From: Propionivibrio sp.
GTDB taxonomy: Bacteria; Pseudomonadota; Gammaproteobacteria; Burkholderiales; Rhodocyclaceae
DNA length: 45,917 nt
Direction: 5' to 3'
Assembly: GCF_029255185.1 (NCBI RefSeq)
Contig: NZ_JAPUVO010000103.1
Location: 1-45,917 of the forward strand
Positions 26,008 through 34,695 of the stretch are shown here, piece by piece. The notes below the pieces were generated by a model that did not search any database, was not told the DNA's origin, and saw only the letters and a program-made list of their open reading frames with translations. Each line of letters opens with the position of its first letter. The stretch's first letter is position 1. The position numbers and the translations under genes were made by a program.

Positions 26008-28013
26008 AACTCGAGCGGATCAACTTCCAGATGCCAGCGCAAACGCGAGGTGGCCTTGATGGCATTGAGGGCGACACCCCATGCGCCAAGAAAGTTCTGC
26101 AAGGCACGCCGCGACGGCGACTCGATAAGCAACTGGGCGCGCTCAAGGTTGGCGCGCCGCGCGAGGCGCATCGGTACCGGATCGTAGAGCATCACGTCAC
26201 CATGCATACCAAGCTGCGGCCAGGCACGCGCGCTGGTCAGGAAAGCCAGCGTGTCGGCCATTAGTGGCGCCTCGGCGCGCAACATGGCCTGATAGGTGTA
26301 GGGCGGAAAGCCGGCCTGTTCACGCTCCTTGAGTTGCTCGTTAGCGAAGGCCGGGTAGTCGTGACGGACCAGGGCGGCATACAGAGGGTGGTCGGGAAAC
26401 TGGGTCTGGATCAGCACTTCACCTGGCAAGGCAGCACGCCCGGCACGGCCGGCCACCTGCATGAGCTGGGCGAACAGCCGTTCCGGCGCCCGCCAGTCTG
26501 CAGCGAACAGCGCCGCATCGGCGCCGAGGGCGCCGACCAGTGTCAGCTTAGGGAAGTCGTGCCCCTTGGCCAGCATCTGGGTACCGACCAGAATGTCAGC
26601 CTCACCGCGGTAGATTTGTTCGACCAAGGCCTCCCATTGCTTGCGGCTTTTCGCCGAATCGCGGTCAATACGCAGGATACGCGCCTGTGGAAAACGTTCG
26701 GCCAGCACCACTTCCAACTGCTGGGTGCCGCGCCCGAAAGCTTGGATATCCTGATTGCCGCAAGTCGGGCAGCCCTTCGGCACGCGGCTTTCAAAGCCGC
26801 AGTGATGGCAGCGAAGACAGCCATCCGCCAGATGCAGAACGAGATTGGCGGCACAACGCGTACAGTGCGAAATCCAGCCGCAGCAGGTGCAGGTCAAGAC
26901 GGGGGCATAACCGCGACGGTTAAGGAAGACCAGGCTTTGTTCGCCGCGTTCCAGCCGTTTTTCAATAGCCAGCAGGAGTGCGCCGGAAAAACCGTTTTGC
27001 AATTTTTCAAGCCGCGTATCGATTCGTTGCACCACCGGCAGGCGGGCATTTTCGACGGCTCGCTCGTGCAGTGTGAGCAGGGTGTAGCGGGCCGGCGTCC
27101 GGCTGTCGGTGGCGTTGGCCCAGCTTTCCAACGACGGGGTTGCCGATCCGAGAACAATCGGGATGCCCCGTTCACGCGCGCGAAAGACGGCCACATCGCG
27201 CGCCGAGTAGCGCATTCCGTCCTGCTGCTTGAACGAGGAATCATGTTCTTCATCGACCACGATCAAGCCAAGATCCGGCATCGGCGTGAAAATCGACAGG
27301 CGTGTACCAAGCACGATGCGCGCCCGTCCTTCGAATGCCGCGCGCCAGTTGCGCGTACGCGCCGCCTCGGAGAGTTCGCTGTGCAGGCTGACCAGCCCGG
27401 CGCTTGGAAATCGCGCGGCGACCCGGGCCTCAAGCTGTGGCGTCAGGTTGATTTCGGGTACCAACAGAAGCACCTGCTGGCCAGCGAGCAGCGCTGTTTC
27501 GACCAGGCGTAGATAAACCTCGGTCTTACCGCTACCGGTAACCCCATGCAGCAGATAGGCTTTGAAGCCCTTGCCGTCATCGGCCATGGTCGCCAGCGCC
27601 GTCTTTTGCTCCGCCGTCAGTTCGGGGGCTTCCTGCGGCGGCGGCAGCTTGAGTAGACTCTGGCTTTTCCGTGCTGTTGGCGGGTCGATACGGCGCAGGC
27701 CAGCGGGTAGCGTGGACAGCATGACTTCGCCAAGCGGCGCCTGGTAGTAAGCGGCGCAGAATTCGCTTAAGCGGAACCAGTCGGGCGGCAAGGCCGGCAG
27801 ATCCCGCAGCACGGTTTCAATCGATTTGAGCTGGGCGATGGGAAAGTCGCTGCTCGCAGGAAGGTCAACAATGATGCCGATCTTCGCTTTCCGTCCAAAG
27901 GGAACGAGAACCCGGAGTCCGACATCGGTCGCGCAGAGCGTCTCCCTCTCGGAGACGAGGTAGTCAAAAAACCGATGCAGCGGAACATCGAGCGCGACGC
28001 GAGCAATCTGCAT
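26004..28013 (-). CDS. priA: Primosomal protein N', replication restart helicase
   Basis: A superfamily 2 3'-to-5' helicase of about 669 residues that reloads the replisome at collapsed forks. The N-terminal DNA-binding domain is followed by Walker A GVTGSGKTEVYL, the DEEH box VVDEEHDSSF, the zinc-binding insertion with paired cysteines (CTCCGWISHCTRC, CLRCHHCG, CPTCG) and the motif VI region QVAGRAGR. I choose the ATG at 28011-28013 (MQIARVALDVP), the usual family start; the frame also opens at a TTG at 28043. It faces hemE across an AT-rich gap with DnaA boxes. Confidence 0.95.
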   Translation of the reverse strand: MQIARVALDVPLHRFFDYLVSERETLCATDVGLRVLVPFGRKAKIGIIVDLPASSDFPIAQLKSIETVLRDLPALPPDWFRLSEFCAAYYQAPLGEVMLSTLPAGLRRIDPPTARKSQSLLKLPPPQEAPELTAEQKTALATMADDGKGFKAYLLHGVTGSGKTEVYLRLVETALLAGQQVLLLVPEINLTPQLEARVAARFPSAGLVSLHSELSEAARTRNWRAAFEGRARIVLGTRLSIFTPMPDLGLIVVDEEHDSSFKQQDGMRYSARDVAVFRARERGIPIVLGSATPSLESWANATDSRTPARYTLLTLHERAVENARLPVVQRIDTRLEKLQNGFSGALLLAIEKRLERGEQSLVFLNRRGYAPVLTCTCCGWISHCTRCAANLVLHLADGCLRCHHCGFESRVPKGCPTCGNQDIQAFGRGTQQLEVVLAERFPQARILRIDRDSAKSRKQWEALVEQIYRGEADILVGTQMLAKGHDFPKLTLVGALGADAALFAADWRAPERLFAQLMQVAGRAGRAALPGEVLIQTQFPDHPLYAALVRHDYPAFANEQLKEREQAGFPPYTYQAMLRAEAPLMADTLAFLTSARAWPQLGMHGDVMLYDPVPMRLARRANLERAQLLIESPSRRALQNFLGAWGVALNAIKATSRLRWHLEVDPLEF

Positions 28014-28145
28014 ACTGGCCTGTCTATGAAACTGGAAAAACAAGGGTGTCTGGAGGGGAGGGGTGAGGGTGTTAAACTGAACTCACTTAGCCGTCAAAGT
28101 TCGCGCCGGTTCTGTAAAAATCACGTAACTCATTAACTCATCGAC

Positions 28146-28355
28146 GTATTCACAGTTGTTCACAATTTCTGTGGATAAGTCTGTGGGTTAATCATCCGCA
28201 AACAACTCAATCACCCGCCCAGTAAGGCGTTTTGTCACTTTGCCGCAAAAAAGGGCACAAATTTTGATCATTAAAATCATATACTTATGAGTAAGCCTAT
28301 GATTTTGAAAGAACTTGTGACGATTGCGTTACGCAAATCCCAATTCTGTGCATAA
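28146..28355. other. Cluster of DnaA-box-like 9-mers, possible replication origin
   Basis: Compared with TTATNCACA, two sites are perfect on the minus strand (TGTGGATAA at 28170-28178 and TGTGCATAA at 28347-28355). Two have one mismatch on the plus strand (28146-28154 and 28156-28164) and one has two mismatches (28182-28190). Four lie within 45 bases. The gap of about 370 bases between priA and hemE is markedly more AT-rich than its surroundings and contains no gene. It holds palindromes at 28273-28306 and 28324-28336. This is the architecture of an origin or of a DnaA-titrating site; which one cannot be decided here. Confidence 0.5.
28273..28306. repeat. Nested palindrome in the priA-hemE gap
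   Basis: AAAATCATA (28273-28281) and TATGATTTT (28298-28306) are perfect inverted arms, and inside them CTTA and TAAG form a second small stem. A further palindrome, TTGCGTTACGCAA, lies at 28324-28336. They sit between the DnaA-box cluster and the lone perfect box near hemE. Confidence 0.75.
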
Positions 28356-28381
28356 GTCAATACGAATTTAGGAAACAGTTT

Positions 28382-29452
28382 TTATATTTTGCGTAAACCC
28401 TTGCTGTAGTCATGGACAGTTTCAACCAGCACGGCGACATGCTCTGGCGGTGTAAATTGTGAGATTCCGTGCCCGAGATTAAAGACGTGACCCGTATTGC
28501 CTGGCCCATAGCTGTCGAGGACTTTTTTCGCTTCGACGGCAATTTTATCGGGCGCGGCAAAAAGCACATTGGGATCGAGGTTACCCTGCAAGGCGACCTT
28601 GTGACCAACGCGTCGGCGCGCTTCACCAAGGTCGATGGTCCAGTCCAGGCCGACGGCGTCGCAGCCGATATCGGCGATCGACTCCAGCCACAGCCCGCCA
28701 CCCTTGGTGAAGACAATCGAGGGGACACGTTCGCCGTCTTTTTCCTTGATCAACCCGGCGACGATGCGTTGCATATACTGTAGCGAAAACTCTTGGTAGG
28801 CCGCTGCCGAGAGGCCACCACCCCAGGAGTCGAAAATCATCACGGCCTGCACGCCAGACTCGATTTGGGCATTCAGATAGGCAATCACAGCGTCTGCGGT
28901 TACCGACAGTATTTTATGCATCAGATCCGGCCGATCGTAGATCATCGTTTTGACGCGTCGATAATCACTGCTTGAAGCCCCCTCTACCATGTAACAGGCC
29001 AGCGTATACGGGCTGCCTGAAAAACCGATCAGAGGCGCCGAATTATGCAACGCACGACGGATTTCGCAGACCCCATCCATCACATAGCGCAGGTGATCGT
29101 AAGGGTCCGGCGTGGTCAGGTCACGGATCGCCCATTCTTCGCGCAGCGGACGTTCAAACTTCGGCCCCTCGCCTTCGGTAAAATACAGGCCCAGCCCCAT
29201 GGCATCCGGGACCGTCAGAATGTCGGAGAAGAGGATCGCCGCATCAAGGTTATAGCGGGCGAGCGGTTGCAGCGTAACTTCGCAGGCCATCGCGGGATTC
29301 TTGCACAACTGCAGGAAGCTGCCGGCGCGTTTGCGCGTTTCGCAGTATTCCGGCAGGTAACGGCCTGCCTGCCGCATGAGCCATATCGGCGTGTGGTCGG
29401 TCGGCTCCCTGTGCAGGGCGCGTATGAAGTTGTCGTTGCGGGGTCGAGTCAC
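28382..29452 (-). CDS. hemE: Uroporphyrinogen decarboxylase
   Basis: A cytoplasmic enzyme of about 356 residues that removes four carboxyl groups from uroporphyrinogen III to give coproporphyrinogen III in heme synthesis. The N-terminal active-site motif [15 protein letters not shown], the [13 protein letters not shown] motif and the C-terminal [15 protein letters not shown] are intact. The frame is open to a TTG at 29476; I prefer the GTG at 29450-29452 because family members begin MTRPKND-like and the TTG has no ribosome-binding site. Transcribed alone, upstream of the DnaA-box gap and priA. Confidence 0.95.
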   Translation of the reverse strand: MTRPRNDNFIRALHREPTDHTPIWLMRQAGRYLPEYCETRKRAGSFLQLCKNPAMACEVTLQPLARYNLDAAILFSDILTVPDAMGLGLYFTEGEGPKFERPLREEWAIRDLTTPDPYDHLRYVMDGVCEIRRALHNSAPLIGFSGSPYTLACYMVEGASSSDYRRVKTMIYDRPDLMHKILSVTADAVIAYLNAQIESGVQAVMIFDSWGGGLSAAAYQEFSLQYMQRIVAGLIKEKDGERVPSIVFTKGGGLWLESIADIGCDAVGLDWTIDLGEARRRVGHKVALQGNLDPNVLFAAPDKIAVEAKKVLDSYGPGNTGHVFNLGHGISQFTPPEHVAVLVETVHDYSKGLRKI

Positions 29453-29483
29453 GTCAGTTGCCGCCGGGAAGATCAAAGGAGGA

Positions 29484-29684
29484 TTATCCGCCGGAAATGA
29501 CTATTTGCGCCAGCAGCAGCTGGCGCGGACCTGTTATCACATGTTGAGCAAGAAAGCCAAGGCCAACACCGTGGTGGCGATCAAGGCGCTCGCCCACAAG
29601 TCTGTGAAATCCATTGGACACGAAGCGGCACCAACGTTCTTCTGGGGCGGTAAAACCGCCAGGACGCAGGCAGTGCATCGCTGA
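29484..29684 (+). pseudogene. Possible C-terminal remnant of an IS110-family transposase
   Basis: A frame ending at TGA 29682-29684 encodes [17 protein letters not shown], then AKANTVVAIKALAHKSVKSI. The layout (a YY-like turn, a basic stretch, then an ALA+K helix) resembles the C-terminal end of IS110-family transposases. AGGAGG lies upstream on the same strand, but there is no full-length gene and no recognisable element ends. The match is from memory of the family pattern and is weak. Confidence 0.35.
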
Positions 29685-29945
29685 TCGCTTGATCCTGATG
29701 GGTGGCTGGCGCGATTCGTTCGCAGCCAGGCTTTGAAAAAACGGATGCGGTCAACTATTGCGGGCGAGAGTTAAATGTGTAGGCACTGGGTATCCGAGCC
29801 GGCAGGCTCAACTCGATGGCCGTGTCCCGTGTTGACGTATTCCCCTACAAAACCGCTTTTGCAGTTTCTGTTTTTGGCTGAGGGTTGACGAAAATCAATT
29901 TAATCAATAGACTCCCCCTGAAGTCGCAGTGCATTTTATGCACTA

Positions 29946-30078
29946 AGCATGTTTGATGGTCCCCGCCTCGTGACTCCCACACAGGGCATCCATCCCGTGA
30001 TTGTAAACGCCCAGCGGCAACCCCACCGCACCCTCGGGCTTGTACCCAACTGAAACCCGCTGCCGCCCAGCATGTTTG
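29946..30078. other. Unexplained structured GC-rich block flanked by a 10-base direct repeat
   Basis: AGCATGTTTG occurs at 29946-29955 and again at 30069-30078. Between them is a GC-rich segment with nested complementary arms: GCGGCA (30014-30019) with TGCCGC (30061-30066), and inside, CGGGCTT (30035-30041) with AAACCCG (30053-30059). No convincing protein is encoded on either strand. The right end lies 20 bases before the ribosome-binding site of the lytic transglycosylase, so it could be a structured leader of that gene or a non-coding part of a lost mobile element. The stretch 29685-29945 shows nothing I can name. Confidence 0.45.
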
Positions 30079-30111
30079 TCTGCGCGATGGCAACAGTAAA
30101 GGAGAGTGAGC

Positions 30112-30795
30112 ATGTCTGCAACGATTGCGCTCAAATATCCGATGGCACGCACTACCAGCGTCGCCCCGAGCCTTGTGCAACACAGCCTGATGATTACCGC
30201 ACTTTTTATCGTCCTCGGCATTATCAATATTTTTTTCGGTAGCACGCAGCCAGTTGAAATCCCGGAATCCACGATGACCGATTTATCCGTTTCGGTCGAA
30301 TCCCATGAATCAACACCGGCTGATGAGCCCGAACCGCTGATCCTTTCGCCGCGCATGCAAGGTGCACTGGATTATGTGATACGTCGCTATCGGGTGTCCC
30401 CAGAAGCACTGGTGCCAGTTTTTGAAGAAGCTCAATTGATCGGTAAGGAGCGGCGTATTGATCCGCTGCTCATCGTCGCCATCATCGGGATCGAATCAGG
30501 ATTCGATCAATTTGCCGAAAGCTCCATGGGCGCTCGAGGGCTCATGCAGGTCATCCCGCGCTTTCACCGGGACAAGGTTCCGGATGGGGCGGGCGATGGC
30601 GCTTTCCTCGATCCGCGAATCAACATCAGGGTTGGGGTGTATGTCCTTGAAGAGGCCATTCGTCGACGTGGCGGACTGGTTGCCGGCCTTCAGTACTATG
30701 CCGGTTCGTCAGAGCCTGAAGGCATTTATGCAAGCAAGGTGCTGGCCGAGAAGGAGCGTCTGGAGCAGGCTGCACGCCGCAGTGCTGCTGCATGA
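30112..30795 (+). CDS. Membrane-anchored lytic transglycosylase (SLT domain)
   Basis: A 227-residue protein with an N-terminal membrane helix (about residues 27-43) and a short low-complexity linker. It then has a goose-lysozyme-like SLT domain with the catalytic Glu128 in GIESGFDQFA, followed by GARGLMQVIPRFH and the DPRINIRVGVYVL and YYAGSS elements. It should cleave glycan strands to 1,6-anhydromuropeptides in the periplasm. The ATG at 30112 is chosen because AAAGGAGA sits at correct spacing; the in-frame GTG at 30106 is too close. It converges on the EF-G paralogue with a 3-base gap. Confidence 0.9.
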   Translation: MSATIALKYPMARTTSVAPSLVQHSLMITALFIVLGIINIFFGSTQPVEIPESTMTDLSVSVESHESTPADEPEPLILSPRMQGALDYVIRRYRVSPEALVPVFEEAQLIGKERRIDPLLIVAIIGIESGFDQFAESSMGARGLMQVIPRFHRDKVPDGAGDGAFLDPRINIRVGVYVLEEAIRRRGGLVAGLQYYAGSSEPEGIYASKVLAEKERLEQAARRSAAA

Positions 30796-30798
30796 CGA

Positions 30799-32856
30799 TC
30801 AGTCGTCCTCAAGGCCAACTGTCTTGTGTTGTGAAGCCAGTTGCTGTTGGGTGGTCAGCGGTATCGGAGCGTAATGCGAAAAGCGGATGTTGTAGGAACC
30901 CTGCCCACCAGTCAGGGACTTGAGTCGTCCCTGATAGTCATCGAGTTCGGCGAGCGGAACCTTGCCGCTGATCGACATGTTGCCGACGCCCCGCGCCTGC
31001 GTTCCGGTGACCTGCCCGCGCTTGCTCGATAGGTCGCCAGTAAGATCGCCGATGGCGGCATCCGGAGCCAGAATTTCAATGTCGACGACGGGTTCCAGAA
31101 TGATCGGTGATGCCGCGCGAATGGCTTCGACAGTTGCTTTCCGACCGGCGGCAAAGAAGGCGATGTCCTTGCTGTCGACCGCGTGTGACTTGCCATCATG
31201 GACGATGACGCGCAGATCGTGCACCGGGAAGCCACCAACCACGCCGTCTTCCAGCGCTTGACGCACGCCTTTTTCAACTGCGGCCATGTACACGCCGGGA
31301 ATGGCGCCGCCTTTGACAATATCGACAAACTCGAAGCCGCCCCCACGTTCCATGGGCTCGATGCGCAACATGACTTCACCAAACTGGCCGGCGCCGCCGC
31401 TCTGCTTTTTATGTCGGCAGTGTCCCTCGGCCTTGCCGGTGATCGTTTCACGGTAGGCAATCTGCGGCGGCTTGGTGTCGAGTTCGATTTTGTACTGCTG
31501 CGCCATACGTGCCAGCTTGGCGCGCAGATGCATTTCACCGAGGCCGCGGATGACGGTTTCATTGGTTGTCGGGTGACGCTCAACCTTGAAGCAGGGGTCT
31601 TCGATTTCAAGCTTGTGCAGAATGTCAAAGAGACGTTGTTCATCAGCCTTGCGCTTGGTTTCAACGGCCAGGCCTTGCATCGGTTGTGGGAACTCGAGTG
31701 GCTTCAGATGGATATGGTCTTCGTCATGCGAATCATGTAACACACAGTCAAATTCGATTTCGTCAACTTTGGCAATGGCGCCAATATCGCCCGGTATCAG
31801 AGCGTCGACCTCCAGGTAGTCCTTGCCCTGCAGGCGGTACAGGTGGCCGACCTTAAACGGGCGCTTGGCGTCGCCGACCAGCAGTTGCGACTCCTTTCTG
31901 ATAGTGCCCTGATGGACGCGGAAAACACCGAGTTTGCCAATGAAGGGATCGCTAACAACCTTGAAGACGTGAGCAAGTACGTGCTTGCTGGCATCCGGCT
32001 CGGCGTGAAAGGCGACACTGCTCTCGTCGCCCGGGTCTCCCTTGTAGAATGGAGGCGGATTGCTCTCGGTCGGGTTGGGCGCCAGTCTGACCAGTGCATC
32101 TAACAACTGGGGTATGCCGGCACCAGTTTTGGCTGAAGCGAAAAGAATAGGAATCAGGTGACCGGCACGCAGCGCCTTTATGAAAGGGGCATGCAATTCG
32201 TCGAGGCTGGGGTCAGCGCCTTCATCAAGGTAGCGGGCCAGGAGGTCTTCGTCTTCCTCGACAATCTGGTCGATCAGCGCACGGTGGGCGACGGCAATCG
32301 ACTCGAAGTCACTCTCGCCCTGGTCGTGACCGAGTAGTTCAACCACTTCCTGGCCTTGATGCGTGGGCAAATCAAGCAACATGCACTGGCGACCAAAACG
32401 TTCGCGGATTTCACCAAGCAGTTTGGGCAGGTCAACATTGTCCGCATCAATTTTGTTGATGACGATCATGCGGCATAGATCGCGGGCAGCAGCAAGTTTC
32501 ATCATGCGCTCGGTCGACAGTTCGATACCGGTTTGTGCGTTGATGATAATTAGCGCCGTGTCAACGGCAGCCAGTGCGCCGATGGCTTGTCCGGCGAAGT
32601 CCGGGTAGCCTGGCGTATCGATCAGGTGCACCCGGGTGTCGAGCCAGTTCAGGCTGACCATCGCGGAGTTGAGCGAGTGCCCGAGTTCCTTCTCCTGCGG
32701 ATCAAAATCGCAAACAGTGTTCCCTTTTTCAACGAATCCCCGACTGCTGATCGCTCCTGCTGCGGCGAGAACTGATTCTGCGAGCGTGGTTTTGCCGGCA
32801 GCGCCATGACCAACGAGAGCGACAGTGCGAAGATTTACAGTGCTATTCTGACCCAT
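30799..32856 (-). CDS. Elongation factor G-like GTPase (paralogue)
   Basis: A translational GTPase of about 685 residues with EF-G domain order. The P-loop reads GHGAAGKTTL instead of the GHIDAGKTT of canonical EF-G; G3 is DTPGY and G4 is NKID. The C-terminal domains IV and V are present (GGAIPGVYMAAVEKG, QGSYNIRFSHY). The altered P-loop is typical of the stand-alone EF-G-like group, whose role is less clear than that of FusA. It is not in a str operon with rpsL, rpsG and tuf, which supports a paralogue. The ATG at 32854-32856 follows GGGAG; an in-frame TTG four codons earlier is unlikely. It diverges from the mmd operon. Confidence 0.88.
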   Translation of the reverse strand: MGQNSTVNLRTVALVGHGAAGKTTLAESVLAAAGAISSRGFVEKGNTVCDFDPQEKELGHSLNSAMVSLNWLDTRVHLIDTPGYPDFAGQAIGALAAVDTALIIINAQTGIELSTERMMKLAAARDLCRMIVINKIDADNVDLPKLLGEIRERFGRQCMLLDLPTHQGQEVVELLGHDQGESDFESIAVAHRALIDQIVEEDEDLLARYLDEGADPSLDELHAPFIKALRAGHLIPILFASAKTGAGIPQLLDALVRLAPNPTESNPPPFYKGDPGDESSVAFHAEPDASKHVLAHVFKVVSDPFIGKLGVFRVHQGTIRKESQLLVGDAKRPFKVGHLYRLQGKDYLEVDALIPGDIGAIAKVDEIEFDCVLHDSHDEDHIHLKPLEFPQPMQGLAVETKRKADEQRLFDILHKLEIEDPCFKVERHPTTNETVIRGLGEMHLRAKLARMAQQYKIELDTKPPQIAYRETITGKAEGHCRHKKQSGGAGQFGEVMLRIEPMERGGGFEFVDIVKGGAIPGVYMAAVEKGVRQALEDGVVGGFPVHDLRVIVHDGKSHAVDSKDIAFFAAGRKATVEAIRAASPIILEPVVDIEILAPDAAIGDLTGDLSSKRGQVTGTQARGVGNMSISGKVPLAELDDYQGRLKSLTGGQGSYNIRFSHYAPIPLTTQQQLASQHKTVGLEDD

Positions 32857-32993
32857 GTTTTCTCCCAATTTTGTCGAACCTGTTCTGGAGTAATTAACTA
32901 CTCAACAGCTATCCGCAACCTCGTGCATTCTACCCTTTGTGGCGCATTAGAAAAGCCGCCTGCAAGGCCCATTTCGGGCTATGGAATTTTGCG

Positions 32994-33022
32994 TTGACCT
33001 TGTTGGCATGCGGGCTGACAAT
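32994..33022 (+). promoter_or_regulatory. Candidate sigma-70 promoter of the mmd operon
   Basis: TTGACC (32994-32999) and GACAAT (33017-33022) are 17 bases apart, about 70 bases before the mmdA start, in the gap between the divergent EF-G-like gene and mmdA. The -35 has five of six consensus bases, the -10 four of six. Confidence 0.35.
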
Positions 33023-33094
33023 CCCAGCCTTGTTTCCAATTACTCACCTTTCTGAGGGTGGATTTAGCGAGCCGGGTTTCCGGGAGGAGTTGCG

Positions 33095-34648
33095 ATGGGC
33101 GGCAAGACGAAGAAACATTTGGAGGTGTTGCGCGAGATGCGCAGCCGTGCAGTGCTTGGCGGCGGTCAGAAGCGTATCGACCAGCAGCACGCACGGGGCA
33201 AATTGACCGCGCGTGAGCGCCTGGCGCTGTTGCTTGACGAAGCTTCCTTCCAGGAGTTCGGCGCCCTGGCCACCCACGACTTCACTGCCTTTGGCCTGGA
33301 TCAGCAGCGCTTTCCAGGTGATGGCGTCATAACCGGTTTCGGCAAAGTCAGCGGTCGTCGCGTTGCAGTTTATGCTCAGGACTTTACCGTCCTGGGCGGA
33401 TCGTTCTCCGAAGTGCAGTCGCAGAAAATCAGCCGCATCATGGACATGGCTCTGGAGGCGGGCATTCCGGTCATCGGCCTGGGTGATTCGGGCGGTGCGC
33501 GTATTCAGGAAGGAGTTCGCAGTCTCGCCGCTTACGGCGAGGTCTTCGTCCGTAACGTGATGGCTTCCGGCGTTATCCCACAGATTTCGGTCATCCTCGG
33601 GCCTTGTGCCGGCGGCGCAGTGTATTCCCCGGCGCTGACCGATTTCGTGATCATGGCGGGCGATAGCTATATGTTCCTGACCGGTCCGGAGGTCATCAAG
33701 TCGGTGACCGGCGAAGTGGTAACGGCGGAAGATCTGGGCGGTGCCGAGGTCCACACCGGTCGCAGCGGCGTCGCTCATCTGGCGGCTGAAACTGAGGCTG
33801 AAGGCATTGCTCTATCCAAGCTTCTGCTCAGCTATCTGCCGCAGAATAACAACGAAGAACCACCGCAGATCACACCTGAAGATCCGGTGGATCGCATGGA
33901 TGAGTCCTTGAATGAACTCATCCCCGACGGCGAGAACCAGTCTTATGACATTCGCGACGCTATCGAGTCGATTTTTGATCAGGACAGTTTCCTCGAGATT
34001 CAGCCGAACTATGCCGCCAATGCGGTGATCGGCTTTGCCCGTCTCGAAGGCTATTCGATTGGTGTTGTGGCCAACCAGCCGGCGTTCATGTCTGGCGCGC
34101 TGAACATCGATGCCAGTGACAAGATTGCCCGCTTTATCCGCCTGTGCGATGCCTACAATGTGCCCATCATCACCTTCGTCGATTGTCCTGGCTTCCTGCC
34201 GGGAACCAGCCAGGAGTACGGGGGGGTGATTCGGCACGGCGCGAAGATCATTTATGCCTACTGTGAGGCGACGGTGCCGAAGATCTCGATCGTTACCCGC
34301 AAGGCAATGGGTGGCGCCTATGTGGCCATGGGTTCCAAGCAGATGCGTAACGACATTACCTTCGCCTGGCCGTCGGCCCAGATCGCCGTCATGGGGCCGC
34401 AGGGAGCGGTCAATACACTCTTTCGCGAAGAAATCAAAAAAGCTGCCGATCCCGTTGCGCGGGAGAAAGAGCTTATTGAAGAATACAGAGAAAAATTCTT
34501 TAACCCCTATCGTGCTGCTGACGTGGGCCAGATTGATGAAGTCATTGAGCCGCGTGAAACGCGCCCTCGCCTGGCGCGTGCGCTTGAGGTTCTGCGCACC
34601 AAGGTCCAGCAGAATCCGCCCAAAAAACACGGGCTGTGTCCGGTCTGA
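33095..34648 (+). CDS. mmdA: Methylmalonyl-CoA decarboxylase, carboxyltransferase (alpha) subunit
   Basis: A 517-residue crotonase-like carboxyltransferase that moves the carboxyl group of methylmalonyl-CoA to the biotin of the carrier subunit. It has the family pattern ARGKLTARERLALLLD, GLGDSGGARIQEGV, GPCAGGAVYSPALTD and TRKAMGGAYVAMGS. On sequence alone it could also be a propionyl-CoA carboxylase beta chain. The following genes (OadG-like, biotin carrier, OadB-like, with no biotin carboxylase) identify it as a sodium-pump decarboxylase. GGGAGGAG precedes the ATG. The order A-D-C-B equals that of the Propionigenium mmd operon. Confidence 0.9.
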   Translation: MGGKTKKHLEVLREMRSRAVLGGGQKRIDQQHARGKLTARERLALLLDEASFQEFGALATHDFTAFGLDQQRFPGDGVITGFGKVSGRRVAVYAQDFTVLGGSFSEVQSQKISRIMDMALEAGIPVIGLGDSGGARIQEGVRSLAAYGEVFVRNVMASGVIPQISVILGPCAGGAVYSPALTDFVIMAGDSYMFLTGPEVIKSVTGEVVTAEDLGGAEVHTGRSGVAHLAAETEAEGIALSKLLLSYLPQNNNEEPPQITPEDPVDRMDESLNELIPDGENQSYDIRDAIESIFDQDSFLEIQPNYAANAVIGFARLEGYSIGVVANQPAFMSGALNIDASDKIARFIRLCDAYNVPIITFVDCPGFLPGTSQEYGGVIRHGAKIIYAYCEATVPKISIVTRKAMGGAYVAMGSKQMRNDITFAWPSAQIAVMGPQGAVNTLFREEIKKAADPVAREKELIEEYREKFFNPYRAADVGQIDEVIEPRETRPRLARALEVLRTKVQQNPPKKHGLCPV

Positions 34649-34695
34649 TGGCTATTGCATAGCGTCGCTCAAAGCAAATCTGACGAGAGGTTTAC

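Noticed and set aside
26334-27512. 392-codon open frame on the plus strand
   Set aside because: It lies entirely antisense to priA, whose motifs are all intact. The frame is a by-product of high-GC codon use and resembles no known protein.
29376-29483. 5' extension of the possible transposase remnant into hemE
   Set aside because: This part is antisense to the hemE N-terminus, which is well conserved, so only the portion from about 29484 was kept.
29960-30078. c-di-GMP riboswitch upstream of the lytic transglycosylase
   Set aside because: A short stretch (CACAGGGCATCC) recalls the start of the GEMM motif, but the conserved second half and the tetraloop-receptor arrangement could not be found.
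32937-33094. Small plus-strand gene before mmdA
   Set aside because: The frame runs into mmdA in another phase, has no ribosome-binding site and overlaps the candidate promoter.
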